A stretch of DNA of 64,000 nt from Clostridiales bacterium. Its GTDB lineage: Bacteria; Bacillota; Clostridia; Oscillospirales; CAG-272. Location of the stretch: assembly GCA_012840355.1 (NCBI GenBank), contig DULN01000004.1, positions 62,001 through 126,000 on the forward strand, in the 5' to 3' direction. The first letter of the stretch is position 1. Every line of letters begins with the position of its first letter. The notes below the pieces were generated by a model. The model saw only the letters and a program-made list of their open reading frames with translations, made no database searches and had not been told where the DNA came from. Positions 43,773-51,818 of the stretch are shown in pieces. The position numbers were made by a program, and so were the translations under genes.

Positions 43773-45275
43773 ATGGAAACAAGGTGCGATTTTCCAAGAG
43801 TCCCGGCACATGAAGCCGGCGTTTCGCCCCGCGCGGTGCTCGCAATGCTGCGCGGCTGGGCTGAAAAAGGGATTGAGGTCCACTCATTTATGGTGCTTCG
43901 CGGCGGCAAAATAGCCGCCGAAGGGTACTGGCACCCCTACCGCCCCGGCGAGGTACATATCCTCAACTCGGTGAGTAAGAGCTTTACCGCGACGGCGATA
44001 CTCTTCGCGATCCAGGAAGGGATCCTCTCGCCGGACGAGCCGCTCGTCTCGTTCTTCCCGGAGCTATCTGCAAAGCTTAATATTTCCGAAAAGATGCGAC
44101 GGCTACAGCTCCGGCACTTGCTCGCCATGTGCACCGGGCACGAGCCTTCAGCCGACTTTATATTCGGCAAGCCCGACCCGGTTGCGGCGTTTCTTGAAAG
44201 CGAAATCGCAGGCGAGCCGGGCACGAAGTTCGCCTACAACTCCGGCGCGAGCTTCATGCTCTCGGCAGCGCTGCAGGCGCGCACCGGGCAAAACTTGCTT
44301 GAGTATCTGCGCCCGCGGCTGTTTGAGCCTCTCGGCATGAGCGAGGGGATCTCTTCCGACATGACGCCGGACGGCATTTGTTTCGGCGGTTTCGGCATGT
44401 ACGCCAACACGCTCGACCTTGCGAAGCTCGGCATGCTGTATCTTAACCGCGGCGAGCTTTTCGGAAAGCGCCTGCTAAAGCCTGAACTAATCGACGAGGC
44501 GACGCGAAGGCATATACCGAACGGCTCAAGCGCCAAGCTCCCTCTCGACCACCCGGACCTTGCCGACGACAGTGTCGACAGCGAGCCGCACGACTGGGGC
44601 ATGGGTTACGCTTGGCAGTTCTGGCGCTGCAAGCATCCGGGCACCTACCGCGCCGACGGCATGTTCGGCCAGGAGGTTTTCGTAATGCCCAAAGAGGACA
44701 TGGTGGTCGCCATCACCGCCGGCACGCATAACCTTGCGGGCTTGTTTGACTCTGTGTGGTACAACCTTGCCCCCGGCGTTGGCGATAACACATCGCCCGA
44801 TGGGCAAGAAGAGCTTGATGAGTATATCTCGAAACTTTCGCTTCCTGCCGCCGAAGGCGAAAAGAACGCGCCCGCGGCAAGCGTTATTGACGGCGCGACA
44901 TATAAGTTTGATCTTAATGGGACGCCGTTTACCGCGAAATTTGAGTTTGACGGAGATATATTAAACATAACTGCTGCCGTTTCAGGCAAGACTTACAAGG
45001 TCGAAGCCGGTTACGGACGGCATATTTACAACTCGCTTGGGTTTGAAAACACCAGAAGGGCGTATAGGCCCCTCTTCAGGCTTCCTATCGCGCCCGATTT
45101 TGCCGCCTCGTGGGCATGGAACAAAGACGGCGCCCTGGTCGTCAAATGTGTCTTGACAAAACATGCGCATACCGACCTGGCGACCGTGAAGCTTGAAGGC
45201 GGCAAGGCGGTGGTATCGATCGCGACGAACCTACAGCCCGAGCCATCGCTTGTATTAGAAGGAACACGCGAATGA
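43773..45275 (+). CDS. serine hydrolase, class C beta-lactamase-related
   Basis: 500 residues from ATG 43773. SxxK is NSVSKS (Ser67, Lys70); the Tyr motif is FAYNSG (Tyr155); DGMFGQEVFVMPKEDMVV is the third region. A beta-rich C-terminal domain (about 365-500) follows. No signal peptide, so probably cytoplasmic. Paralogue of the protein at 4483 with the same motif wording. Overlaps the glycosyltransferase start by 4 bp (ATGA), so serine hydrolase, glycosyltransferase and walR look like one operon. Confidence 0.85.
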   Translation: METRCDFPRVPAHEAGVSPRAVLAMLRGWAEKGIEVHSFMVLRGGKIAAEGYWHPYRPGEVHILNSVSKSFTATAILFAIQEGILSPDEPLVSFFPELSAKLNISEKMRRLQLRHLLAMCTGHEPSADFIFGKPDPVAAFLESEIAGEPGTKFAYNSGASFMLSAALQARTGQNLLEYLRPRLFEPLGMSEGISSDMTPDGICFGGFGMYANTLDLAKLGMLYLNRGELFGKRLLKPELIDEATRRHIPNGSSAKLPLDHPDLADDSVDSEPHDWGMGYAWQFWRCKHPGTYRADGMFGQEVFVMPKEDMVVAITAGTHNLAGLFDSVWYNLAPGVGDNTSPDGQEELDEYISKLSLPAAEGEKNAPAASVIDGATYKFDLNGTPFTAKFEFDGDILNITAAVSGKTYKVEAGYGRHIYNSLGFENTRRAYRPLFRLPIAPDFAASWAWNKDGALVVKCVLTKHAHTDLATVKLEGGKAVVSIATNLQPEPSLVLEGTRE

Positions 45276-46492
45276 GCGAAAAGATAAAGCTGCTTTTCCT
45301 TGGCATCACGATGAACTGCGCGGGGACTGAAAAAGCGTTTTTGAGCCTTGCGCGCCACCTCGACTATGACCGCTTTGACGTGACGCTGCTGCTCGCCAAA
45401 GCGGGCGGGCCTCTTTTTGAGCAGATACCGAAAGAGATAAAAGTAATCGAGATGCCCGAGTACGGCGAGATGTTCACGCTTTCAGGCGGCACCGCCATGC
45501 AGGCGATTTGGGACTGCTACGTCAAGAAAAACCCGTTTGTGCTGTTTGAGATCTTCCCTTATGCGGTTCGGTATCTTTTCGGCAAAAAGAAGCGCTCGCA
45601 AACCGCTATGCGGCTCTGGGTCAGGCTGATGAAGAAGATGCCTGAAGTGCCGGGCGAGTACGACGTCGCCGCTGCGTTTTGGGGCGACAAGACGATGTTC
45701 TACATGGTCGACAAGGTCAAGGCGAAAAAGAAAATCGCCTGGCTGCATTTCGACTATTCAAACCCGCCCCGGGAAGATAAACTTTACCTTCCCTACTTTT
45801 TATCATGCGACAAGATTATAAACGTTTCAAAAGCTGTCGATGACGAGCTGAAGGCCCGCTTGCCCCAGATCGCCGACCGCTGCGAGGTGATTGAGAATAT
45901 CATCGACCCGGGGCTTATCTGGGATTTAGCGCTGCAGGGCGAATCGTTCCCCGACCCGTGGTTTACCGGTAAGCGGATACTGACAATCGCGCGGATTTGC
46001 GAGCAAAAAGGCGTCGACTTCATCCCGCCAGTGCTTAGGAAACTTACAGCCGACGGGCTGCCGCTGCGCTGGTACATTGTCGGAGGCGGCGACGAGGATG
46101 ACGTAAACCGCCTCAAGGTGCAGGCGGTGACCGAAGAAGTAGCTGACAAGCTGTTTTTGCTCGGCCCGAAGACAAACCCGTACGGCTTCTTGCGAGACTG
46201 CGATATATTTGTGCTCCCTTCGCGCTACGAGGGCAAGCCGATAACCGTTGAAGAGGCTAAAATTATGTATAAACCGATACTTGTGTCGCGGTATCTGTCG
46301 GCTGAAGAGCAGCTTGACGGCGGAAGGCTCGGGTATATCACCGACATCGGCGAGGAGGGGCTGCTGCGCGGCTTAAAAAAGCTGCTCGGCGACCCGGAGC
46401 TTTGCGACATGTATACCGAGCGCCTGTCAAAGTTGCCGCGCTCTGTCAACCTTGAACCTGTTTTGCGCTTTGAAGAAATTTGCGCGGAGTGA
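45272..46492 (+). CDS. glycosyltransferase family 4 protein
   Basis: 406 residues, GT-B fold. The N-terminus LFLGITMNCAGTEKAFLSLARHL is the acceptor-side loop; the C-terminal half has ILTIARICEQKGVDF, WYIVGGGDEDD and the nucleotide-sugar Glu motif PSRYEGKPITVEEAKIM. Transfers a sugar to a lipid, protein or polysaccharide; acceptor unknown. Translationally coupled to the serine hydrolase before it and 21 bp upstream of walR, suggesting an envelope role. Confidence 0.9.
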   Translation: MSEKIKLLFLGITMNCAGTEKAFLSLARHLDYDRFDVTLLLAKAGGPLFEQIPKEIKVIEMPEYGEMFTLSGGTAMQAIWDCYVKKNPFVLFEIFPYAVRYLFGKKKRSQTAMRLWVRLMKKMPEVPGEYDVAAAFWGDKTMFYMVDKVKAKKKIAWLHFDYSNPPREDKLYLPYFLSCDKIINVSKAVDDELKARLPQIADRCEVIENIIDPGLIWDLALQGESFPDPWFTGKRILTIARICEQKGVDFIPPVLRKLTADGLPLRWYIVGGGDEDDVNRLKVQAVTEEVADKLFLLGPKTNPYGFLRDCDIFVLPSRYEGKPITVEEAKIMYKPILVSRYLSAEEQLDGGRLGYITDIGEEGLLRGLKKLLGDPELCDMYTERLSKLPRSVNLEPVLRFEEICAE

Positions 46493-46513
46493 ACCTACTT
46501 GCGGAGGGATCCT

Positions 46514-47242
46514 ATGCAGGGACAAATCGAGCAAACTAAAGCCGAAAAGAAGAAAAAGATACTCATAGTCGAAGACGAACGCAATATCGCGCAGCTGCTC
46601 GCATACAACATGATGCAGGCGGGCTACGACTACGACATCGCGGCCGACGGCGTCGAAGGCTTGCGCCGCGCGCTGACTGGAGAGTACGACCTTATACTGC
46701 TCGACCTCATGCTGCCGAAAATGGACGGCTTTGAGGTCTGCCGCCGCGCGCGTGAGAAGATAAACACGCCTATTATCATAGTAACGGCGCGCGAGGAAGA
46801 GGTCGAAAAGGTCATGGGGCTTGAGATCGGCGCCGACGACTATGTAACCAAGCCCTTTAAGCTCCGCGAGCTTTTGGCGCGCATCAAAGCCAATATCCGC
46901 CGCGCCTCGAACGAGTTTGTGAAAAAACCCGAGCCCGAGGAGAACATAATAAAAATCCGCGGGCTGGTTATAGACTTAAACCGCTATCACGTCACAAATC
47001 ACGGCGCCGAGGTGCCGCTGACTAAAAAAGATTACGATTTGCTCGTGCACCTAGCGAAAAACCCCGGCCGGGTATTTACGCGCGAGGAGCTGCTTGAGCA
47101 GGTGTGGGGCTATGAAGGCTACTACGGCGACATCCGCACGGTCGACGTAGCTATCCGCCGGCTGCGCGAAAAGCTCGAAGCCGACCCCACCAAGCCCGAG
47201 TACCTTTTCACTAAGCGAGGCGTGGGGTATTACCTGAAGTAA
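46514..47242 (+). CDS. walR: OmpR-family response regulator, WalR-like
   Basis: 242 residues from ATG 46514 (GGAGGGAT site). Receiver domain: ILIVEDERNIAQLLAYNM with acidic pair, phospho-Asp64 in ILLDLMLPKMDGFEVC, TAREEE and IGADDYVTKPF. Winged-helix DNA-binding domain: LTKKDYDLLVHLAKNPGRVFTREELLEQVWGYEGYYGDIRTVDVAIRRLREK and TKRGVGYYLK. The wording matches WalR/YycF. The usual walR-walK adjacency is broken: walK is at 40247-38418 on the opposite strand. It could also be a PhoP/ResD-type paralogue, though no other kinase is adjacent. Confidence 0.85.
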   Translation: MQGQIEQTKAEKKKKILIVEDERNIAQLLAYNMMQAGYDYDIAADGVEGLRRALTGEYDLILLDLMLPKMDGFEVCRRAREKINTPIIIVTAREEEVEKVMGLEIGADDYVTKPFKLRELLARIKANIRRASNEFVKKPEPEENIIKIRGLVIDLNRYHVTNHGAEVPLTKKDYDLLVHLAKNPGRVFTREELLEQVWGYEGYYGDIRTVDVAIRRLREKLEADPTKPEYLFTKRGVGYYLK

Positions 47243-47278
47243 TATACATAAGGTAAGTTTAGTATAGTGAATATTTGT

Positions 47279-47304
47279 GGGGGGACTTTCTGAAAAATCC
47301 CCCC
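47279..47304. repeat. dispersed G6/C6 palindrome
   Basis: GGGGGGACTTT, CTG, AAAAATCCCCCC; 37 bp after walR and may end its transcript. Confidence 0.72.
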
Positions 47305-47383
47305 ACATTCTATTATTAATCGCTTGTCGAAAACACAATATCTGACTACCTGCTCACAAATAATTCGCGCAGCTTTGCCTGGC

Positions 47384-47403
47384 CCCTTACCCAAGCAGCA
47401 GCT
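47384..47403. repeat. short dispersed motif, third copy
   Basis: CCCCTTACCCAAGCAGCAGC; differs from the 19297 and 29028 copies at two positions. Confidence 0.5.
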
Positions 47404-47526
47404 AATTTTTTAGGTTGTTTAACAATAAATATTATCAAATTTCACTTGTAATAATTTACATTATTGCCTATAATATCACTATAAATATTCATCCCCGGAT
47501 CAGCTAAATGAAAGAGAGTGAAAATT

Positions 47527-47970
47527 ATGTGGCAATGCCAAAAATGCGGCCGCAGATTTAGAAACGAAAACCAAAGCCACTTCTGCGGCAAATTAAATTC
47601 CATTGACGAGTACATTTCGGAGCAGCCCGAGGAGGTCAAGCCGCTGCTCGAAAAAATCCGAGAAACTATACGCGCCGCGGCGCCCGACGCCGTCGAGAAA
47701 ATCTCATACCAAATGCCGACATTCTGGCAAGGTGAAAACCTGATCCATTTTGCGGCGTTCAGCAAGCACATCAGCATTTTCCCGGGCGACGAAGCCCCGG
47801 CGGCATTTGCGGAGAGGCTATCCGGCTACAAAACCTCGAAAGGCACAATCCAGTTCCCGCTTGGGAAACCCATTGACTATGATTTGATTGCGGATATAAC
47901 CCGATGGCGAGTAAAGCAGGTGGTGAATAAAAATGAACGGCGAAAAAAGCAGCCTAAAACGACCGATTGA
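47527..47970 (+). CDS. DUF1801-family protein with an N-terminal zinc-finger-like knuckle
   Basis: 147 residues from ATG 47527. The N-terminus WQCQKCGRRFRNENQSHFCG looks like a small zinc-binding knuckle. It is followed by the DUF1801/YdhG-like domain (IRETIRAAAPDAVEKISYQMPTFWQ...HISIFPGDEAPAAFAERLSGYKTSKGTIQFPLGKPIDYDLI). Proteins of this iron-chaperone-like family are small and of unclear function. It overlaps the next gene by 38 bp, indicating coupling. Confidence 0.85.
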   Translation: MWQCQKCGRRFRNENQSHFCGKLNSIDEYISEQPEEVKPLLEKIRETIRAAAPDAVEKISYQMPTFWQGENLIHFAAFSKHISIFPGDEAPAAFAERLSGYKTSKGTIQFPLGKPIDYDLIADITRWRVKQVVNKNERRKKQPKTTD

Positions 47971-48214
47971 AGAGATGCCCGGTTTTGTCGCCGAGGCACT
48001 CGAGCGAGAGGGGCTTTTGGAGCGGTACCGTGCCCGGCCGCCGTATCAGCAAAACGACTATCTCCGCTGGATTAAGCAGGCGAAGCGCGAGGAAACAAGG
48101 CAAAAGCGGCTGGGGCAGATGCTTGACGAGCTGCGTCGCGGTGATACCTATATGGGGATGAAGTATAGGGCGAAAAAGCAAAGCTATAATAAAGCCGGCG
48201 CTAATGCAGAATAA
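47933..48214 (+). CDS. YdeI/OmpD-associated-like C-terminal domain protein
   Basis: 93 residues. The stretch ARPPYQQNDYLRWIKQAKREETRQKRLGQMLDELRRGDTYMGMKYR matches the short bacteriocin-protection YdeI/OmpD-associated domain, which normally is the C-terminal half of a larger protein beginning with a DUF1801-like part. Here the DUF1801 protein lies directly upstream in another frame with a 38-bp overlap, so this may be a split version of that fusion. A ribosome site (AATGAACGG context) is weak. Confidence 0.75.
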   Translation: MNGEKSSLKRPIEEMPGFVAEALEREGLLERYRARPPYQQNDYLRWIKQAKREETRQKRLGQMLDELRRGDTYMGMKYRAKKQSYNKAGANAE

Positions 48215-48227
48215 AGGGGGATTTTTA

Positions 48228-49334
48228 ATGACCGTATACCCGACCGCAACGCACGGCATTATCAGCAGGATGACGGGCTCGTTTTTCAGCTATCACGGCT
48301 GGCCGACAGTCTGCCGCAGCGACGACGGCACGCTTTACGCCGTATGCTCAGGGTTTAGGCTGCAGCACGTCTGCCCGTTCGGCAAAACCGTGATGTTTGT
48401 CAGCTTCGACGAGGGCAAGACCTGGACTCCTCCGATTGTCGTTAACGATACATACCTCGACGACCGCGACGCCGGAATTGTATCGCTCGGCGGCGGAAAG
48501 CTCCTTCTCACTTGGTTTTGCCATCCGGCTGAGACATACCTTAACGAGTATTACCAATCAATCAAAAACTCGACGTCTAAGCGTGAGGCGATCCTCACGC
48601 TGGGCATGCTCGCCGCGTTTGAGGGGCTTAGCGATAAAGAGAAACAGGGAGGCTCGTTTATAAGGCTCTCGCATGACCGCGGCGTAACATGGAGCGCGCA
48701 GATTAAAGTGCCGGTATCATCACCGCACGGACCAGCGCTGCTACCGGACGGCAGGCTGCTTTACCTTGGCAAGGAGCTGTACTCGGACTTGCCCGCCGAG
48801 GACCGGCACGCGATTTTGGCTTTTGAAAGCCGAGACGATGGGAAGACTTGGCAAAAGCTTGCGAAAATCCCGCTGCCCGAGGGCACCGTGCCCGACAACT
48901 TCCACGAGCCACATGCCATTGCGCTGCCCGACGGCACTCTTCTCGGCGCGATACGAGCGCAGGGTGCGGGTGTGGACTATGGGTTTACTATCTACACCTG
49001 CCGATCCACTGACGGCGGGCGGACATGGAGCGTCCCCGCGCCTACCGGCATTTGCGGCTCGCCGCCACATCTTTTGCTTCACTCCTCCGGCGCTCTCATT
49101 TGCACTTACGGTCGGCGCACGCCCCCATTTGGCGAGCGCGCGGCGATAAGCTACAACAACGGCATAACATGGGAAGACGAGTATGTAATATACGACGGCG
49201 CGCCCGACGCCGATTTGGGGTATCCGTCGACTGTCGAACTGTCCGACGGCTCGCTGCTGACCGTATATTACCAGAAATACCCCGGCGATGGCAAATGCTC
49301 GCTGCTTATGACGCGGTGGAGGTTGGAAAAGTAA
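48228..49334 (+). CDS. sialidase-like BNR-repeat protein
   Basis: 368 residues from ATG 48228 (AAGGGGGA site). A six-bladed beta-propeller with five Asp-box repeats visible: SFDEGKTWTPP, SHDRGVTWSAQ, SRDDGKTWQKL, STDGGRTWSVP and SYNNGITWEDE. No signal peptide, so intracellular or non-classical. An exo-alpha-sialidase or a glycan-binding or lyase-type propeller is possible; the catalytic Arg triad cannot be assigned with certainty by eye. Last host gene before the prophage. Confidence 0.82.
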   Translation: MTVYPTATHGIISRMTGSFFSYHGWPTVCRSDDGTLYAVCSGFRLQHVCPFGKTVMFVSFDEGKTWTPPIVVNDTYLDDRDAGIVSLGGGKLLLTWFCHPAETYLNEYYQSIKNSTSKREAILTLGMLAAFEGLSDKEKQGGSFIRLSHDRGVTWSAQIKVPVSSPHGPALLPDGRLLYLGKELYSDLPAEDRHAILAFESRDDGKTWQKLAKIPLPEGTVPDNFHEPHAIALPDGTLLGAIRAQGAGVDYGFTIYTCRSTDGGRTWSVPAPTGICGSPPHLLLHSSGALICTYGRRTPPFGERAAISYNNGITWEDEYVIYDGAPDADLGYPSTVELSDGSLLTVYYQKYPGDGKCSLLMTRWRLEK

Positions 49335-49343
49335 AATTTATTG

Positions 49344-49380
49344 AGCCTTCGGGGTACCGATGCGCGCCCCAGGCTTTTTA
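49344..49380 (+). terminator. intrinsic terminator after the sialidase-like gene
   Basis: AGCC-TTC-GGGG / CCCC-A-GGCT, then TTTTTA. Confidence 0.65.
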
Positions 49381-49396
49381 CAATGTGACGAGCATT

Positions 49397-49442
49397 AAAA
49401 ACGCCGATATTAATGTCATAACATCAATATCGGCGTTTTTTT
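49397..49442. terminator. bidirectional terminator at the prophage left edge
   Basis: AAAAACGCCGATATT / AATATCGGCGTTTTTTT; overlaps the recombinase stop codon and separates host from phage transcription. Confidence 0.85.
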
Positions 49443-51039
49443 ATTTGGTGGAGGCGACCAAAAGGGGCTCATATCCAAAAACGCCAGCTTCGCTGCTCTT
49501 CCCTTCACTTTTGCTTATGCTCTCTTTCAACTTTCGCAGCGCCGGCACAACTATGTCGGCGTCGAAGTTGTTTTCGTATACATAAACTTTATCAATAAAC
49601 AGCTCTATCGCCAGGCGCTTTCGCTCAAACGGCGCGTCGAGTATGTCTTGGAACGAGGACAAGAAAGCCACGATATGCTCTTTTGTAAAGCTCGTCGCAT
49701 CTGTCTTGGACTTCGCGTCGTCAAGGCGTGCTTGCATGTCTGCCTTATACTGCTCGAGCTCTTGCAGGCGCTTTAGCAGCGCGTCCGTGCTGATTCCTTT
49801 CGCGACCGCGTCCACTATGTTCCTTATCTCGATTTCAGTGGTGTTGATTTGCTTTTCAAGTTCCTTAATCCGTTTGGACAGCCCTTTGTCGCGCTCCTGG
49901 ATGTACGCCACTATTTCGTCCGCGACGGAATTTACCGCCTCCGGCGCGAACAGCTCGCTATAAAGCAGTTTTATCACTTCGTCTTCAATAAACTGCGCGC
50001 CGATTGCTTTCATGTCGCAGGTGCGCGTCCTCTTCTTAGCGGAACACTCGTAATACGAGTACTCGGTTTTATTCTTACCGCTGTTTATCGTGTTCGCGAC
50101 AAACGCGCCGCCGCATTTTCCGCAGTAAAGCTTGCCCGACAGCAAATATTGGCGCTTAGCTTTATTCCTCGCTCCTTTATGGCTGTTGTTTCTCATTCGC
50201 TCCGCGACTCTTTCCCACGTTTCCCTGCTTACTATCGCGGGCATGCCTCCGGGGATTCTAATAATTTCGTCTGAGGGTTTTGACGCCCGGTTGTTGCGTT
50301 TCCCTTCCGCGTTTTTGCTCGCGGCCCGGTTGTAGATATAGACCCCGGCGTATTTTTCGTTATTCAAAATATCGTAAAGCAAGGATTTGCTGTAGGGCCG
50401 CCCGGTCCGGGTTATGAGGTAGCCTCGGCGGGCTAACTCGTCAAGTATCGCGCCATAACCTTCCCCTCGGGCGTACATTTCAAATATTAGCCGTATTTGC
50501 TCGGCTTCCGATTCCTCGATTTCGTAATAGCCGTCTTTATTGACTCGATAACCAATCGGCGGCCGGCCTCCGTTATGCCTGCAGGCGCGGGCGTTTGGCA
50601 GCATGCCTTTTTCCATTACCTCTCGGGCCAAATTGCGCGAGTAGTATTCTGCCATGCCCTCAATTATTGACTCAAGGATTACCGACTCCGGCGAGTCGTC
50701 AAACCGTTCGACCACCGATATCAGCTGCACGCCGGCTTTTCTCAATATTCGGCGGTAAAATGCGAAGTCGTACCTGTCACGGCTGAACCGGTCGAGCTTA
50801 TGCACTATAATCGCGTCGAAAAGCCCGGCTTCGGCGTCTCGTATCATAGCGAGGAAGTTAGGGCGGTTGTCGGTCCGAGCCGATTTTGCCTCGTCCGTGT
50901 ATTCTCGCACTATCTCGTAGCCGTTCTGCGCGGCGAAATTTTTTATTATGTTAAGCTGGGCTTCAATCGATTCTTCGCGCTGGTTGTCCGATGAGAAGCG
51001 CGCATAAGCAGCGGCGCGAATAAATTTTTGTTCGCTCAT
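49441..51039 (-). CDS. large serine recombinase (phage integrase)
   Basis: 532 residues. Resolvase domain at the N-terminus with catalytic Ser in AAAYARFSSDNQREESIEAQL (Ser16) and the conserved DKLDRFSRDRYDF-like segment (HKLDRFSRD). Recombinase domain (GGRPPIGYRVNKDG...YAGVYIYNR), zinc ribbon (CGKCGG...CSAKKRTRTCD, about 311-355) and a coiled coil (about 390-455) follow. Integrates the prophage without host factors. Its start overlaps no gene; a plus-strand promoter with palindrome lies about 50 bp beyond its 5' end. Confidence 0.94.
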   Translation of the reverse strand: MSEQKFIRAAAYARFSSDNQREESIEAQLNIIKNFAAQNGYEIVREYTDEAKSARTDNRPNFLAMIRDAEAGLFDAIIVHKLDRFSRDRYDFAFYRRILRKAGVQLISVVERFDDSPESVILESIIEGMAEYYSRNLAREVMEKGMLPNARACRHNGGRPPIGYRVNKDGYYEIEESEAEQIRLIFEMYARGEGYGAILDELARRGYLITRTGRPYSKSLLYDILNNEKYAGVYIYNRAASKNAEGKRNNRASKPSDEIIRIPGGMPAIVSRETWERVAERMRNNSHKGARNKAKRQYLLSGKLYCGKCGGAFVANTINSGKNKTEYSYYECSAKKRTRTCDMKAIGAQFIEDEVIKLLYSELFAPEAVNSVADEIVAYIQERDKGLSKRIKELEKQINTTEIEIRNIVDAVAKGISTDALLKRLQELEQYKADMQARLDDAKSKTDATSFTKEHIVAFLSSFQDILDAPFERKRLAIELFIDKVYVYENNFDADIVVPALRKLKESISKSEGKSSEAGVFGYEPLLVASTK

Positions 51040-51084
51040 AGTAACAAACCACCGTCATCGCGTTAGGCTTTCCGCAAACGTGGA

Positions 51085-51121
51085 ATTTCACTTGACAAAT
51101 TTGGTGAAATATAGTTACAAT
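51085..51121 (+). promoter_or_regulatory. promoter overlapped by a palindromic operator
   Basis: TTGACA (51092-51097), 18-bp spacer, TACAAT. ATTTCAC (51085-51091) and GTGAAAT (51104-51110) form a 7-bp inverted repeat that brackets the -35. Directs transcription toward the small gene at 51189. Confidence 0.6.
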
Positions 51122-51188
51122 ATTTAAGAAAGCGTTTTTCACCCGTTCATGACAAAAGGGATCGGTAGCAAATTGGGGGAATTACTCG

Positions 51189-51392
51189 ATGTGCAAAGGT
51201 GATACATACGAGAGCAAAGCAGCAGAATTTCTTCTCCGCGTGCTCGAACTTGCGAAAAAGGACAACAAGCTCTTTACTGACCTTCTTCTTTTTTCTTCAG
51301 CCCTGCTTGAAGGAAAAGCAGCTCCGCATATTCCTCGACTTGGCGCTGCTTATCAGGCGGAAGCGATAAATAGGTCTCGACGAACTTTTTAA
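51189..51392 (+). CDS. hypothetical small phage protein, tail antisense to the repressor
   Basis: 67 residues, not recognised. It has its own promoter and a GGGGGAA ribosome site. The first 45 residues (DTYESKAAEFLLRVLELAKKDNKLFTDLLLFSSALLEGK) look like a genuine amphipathic helical protein; the last 20 are low-complexity. Its 3' 119 bp overlap the repressor gene on the opposite strand, so transcription from 51121 would also run antisense to the repressor mRNA. Confidence 0.5.
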   Translation: MCKGDTYESKAAEFLLRVLELAKKDNKLFTDLLLFSSALLEGKAAPHIPRLGAAYQAEAINRSRRTF

Positions 51393-51663
51393 ATTCAGGT
51401 GATATGGACCTATAATGATTGATGAGCTCTACCTCTTCCGGGGTAGGGCGTTTTTTTATGTCGTCTTTTCCCAAAAGATAGTCAGTTGACACATCAAAAT
51501 ACTTAGCAAATGCAAGCACTATATCTCCGCTCGGTATAGTACCGTTTTTCCAGTTTGTTAAGCTTCCTGTGCTGTAGCCAAGTTCTTTCACGAGCGGAGT
51601 TAGCTTAATGCCGCGTTCCTCGCAAAGAGATAAAAGTCTTTCGTAAAACATGCTATTACCCAT
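51274..51663 (-). CDS. XRE-family phage repressor
   Basis: 129 residues. N-terminal helix-turn-helix of the Cro/C1 type (LCEERGIKLTPLVKELGYSTGSLTNWKNGTIPSGDIVLAFAKYFDVSTDYLLG, about 12-64). The C-terminal part is helical, without a LexA-like peptidase Ser/Lys pair, so the repressor is not self-cleaving. Most likely maintains lysogeny by binding the palindromes at 51719-51765. An in-frame ATG at 51651 is an alternative start. Confidence 0.88.
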   Translation of the reverse strand: MGNSMFYERLLSLCEERGIKLTPLVKELGYSTGSLTNWKNGTIPSGDIVLAFAKYFDVSTDYLLGKDDIKKRPTPEEVELINHYRSISPEFKKFVETYLSLPPDKQRQVEEYAELLFLQAGLKKKEEGQ

Positions 51664-51718
51664 AGTTTGTTAATTCTGTATAGTTAATTGAAATGCAAAT
51701 TGTCAGCATATAACAAAA

Positions 51719-51771
51719 ATGCGTAATAACGCATTGATTCTCTTGACAAATCCGTTTATACGGATTATACT
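51719..51771 (+). promoter_or_regulatory. early phage promoter with two matched 16-bp palindromic operators
   Basis: TTGACA (51743-51748), 17 bp, TATACT (51766-51771). The spacer holds ATCCGT-TTAT-ACGGAT (51750-51765). A sister site ATGCGT-AATA-ACGCAT lies at 51719-51734. Both are perfect 6+4+6 palindromes differing in one base pair of the arm, as expected for repressor operators. Confidence 0.75.
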
Positions 51772-51782
51772 GAATACAAACA

Positions 51783-51818
51783 ACACCGAACGATGCTCGT
51801 TATTAAAACGTTCGGTGT
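51783..51818 (+). promoter_or_regulatory. inverted repeat in the early leader
   Basis: ACACCGAACG (51783-51792) and CGTTCGGTGT (51809-51818), a perfect 10-bp stem with a 16-base loop, just after the early promoter. It is either an mRNA hairpin or a protein site. The rest of the 51819-52000 leader contains no gene. Confidence 0.6.

Noticed and set aside
49397..49442. Prophage attachment core
   Set aside because: The palindrome is at the boundary but acts as a terminator; without the right end the repeated core cannot be identified.
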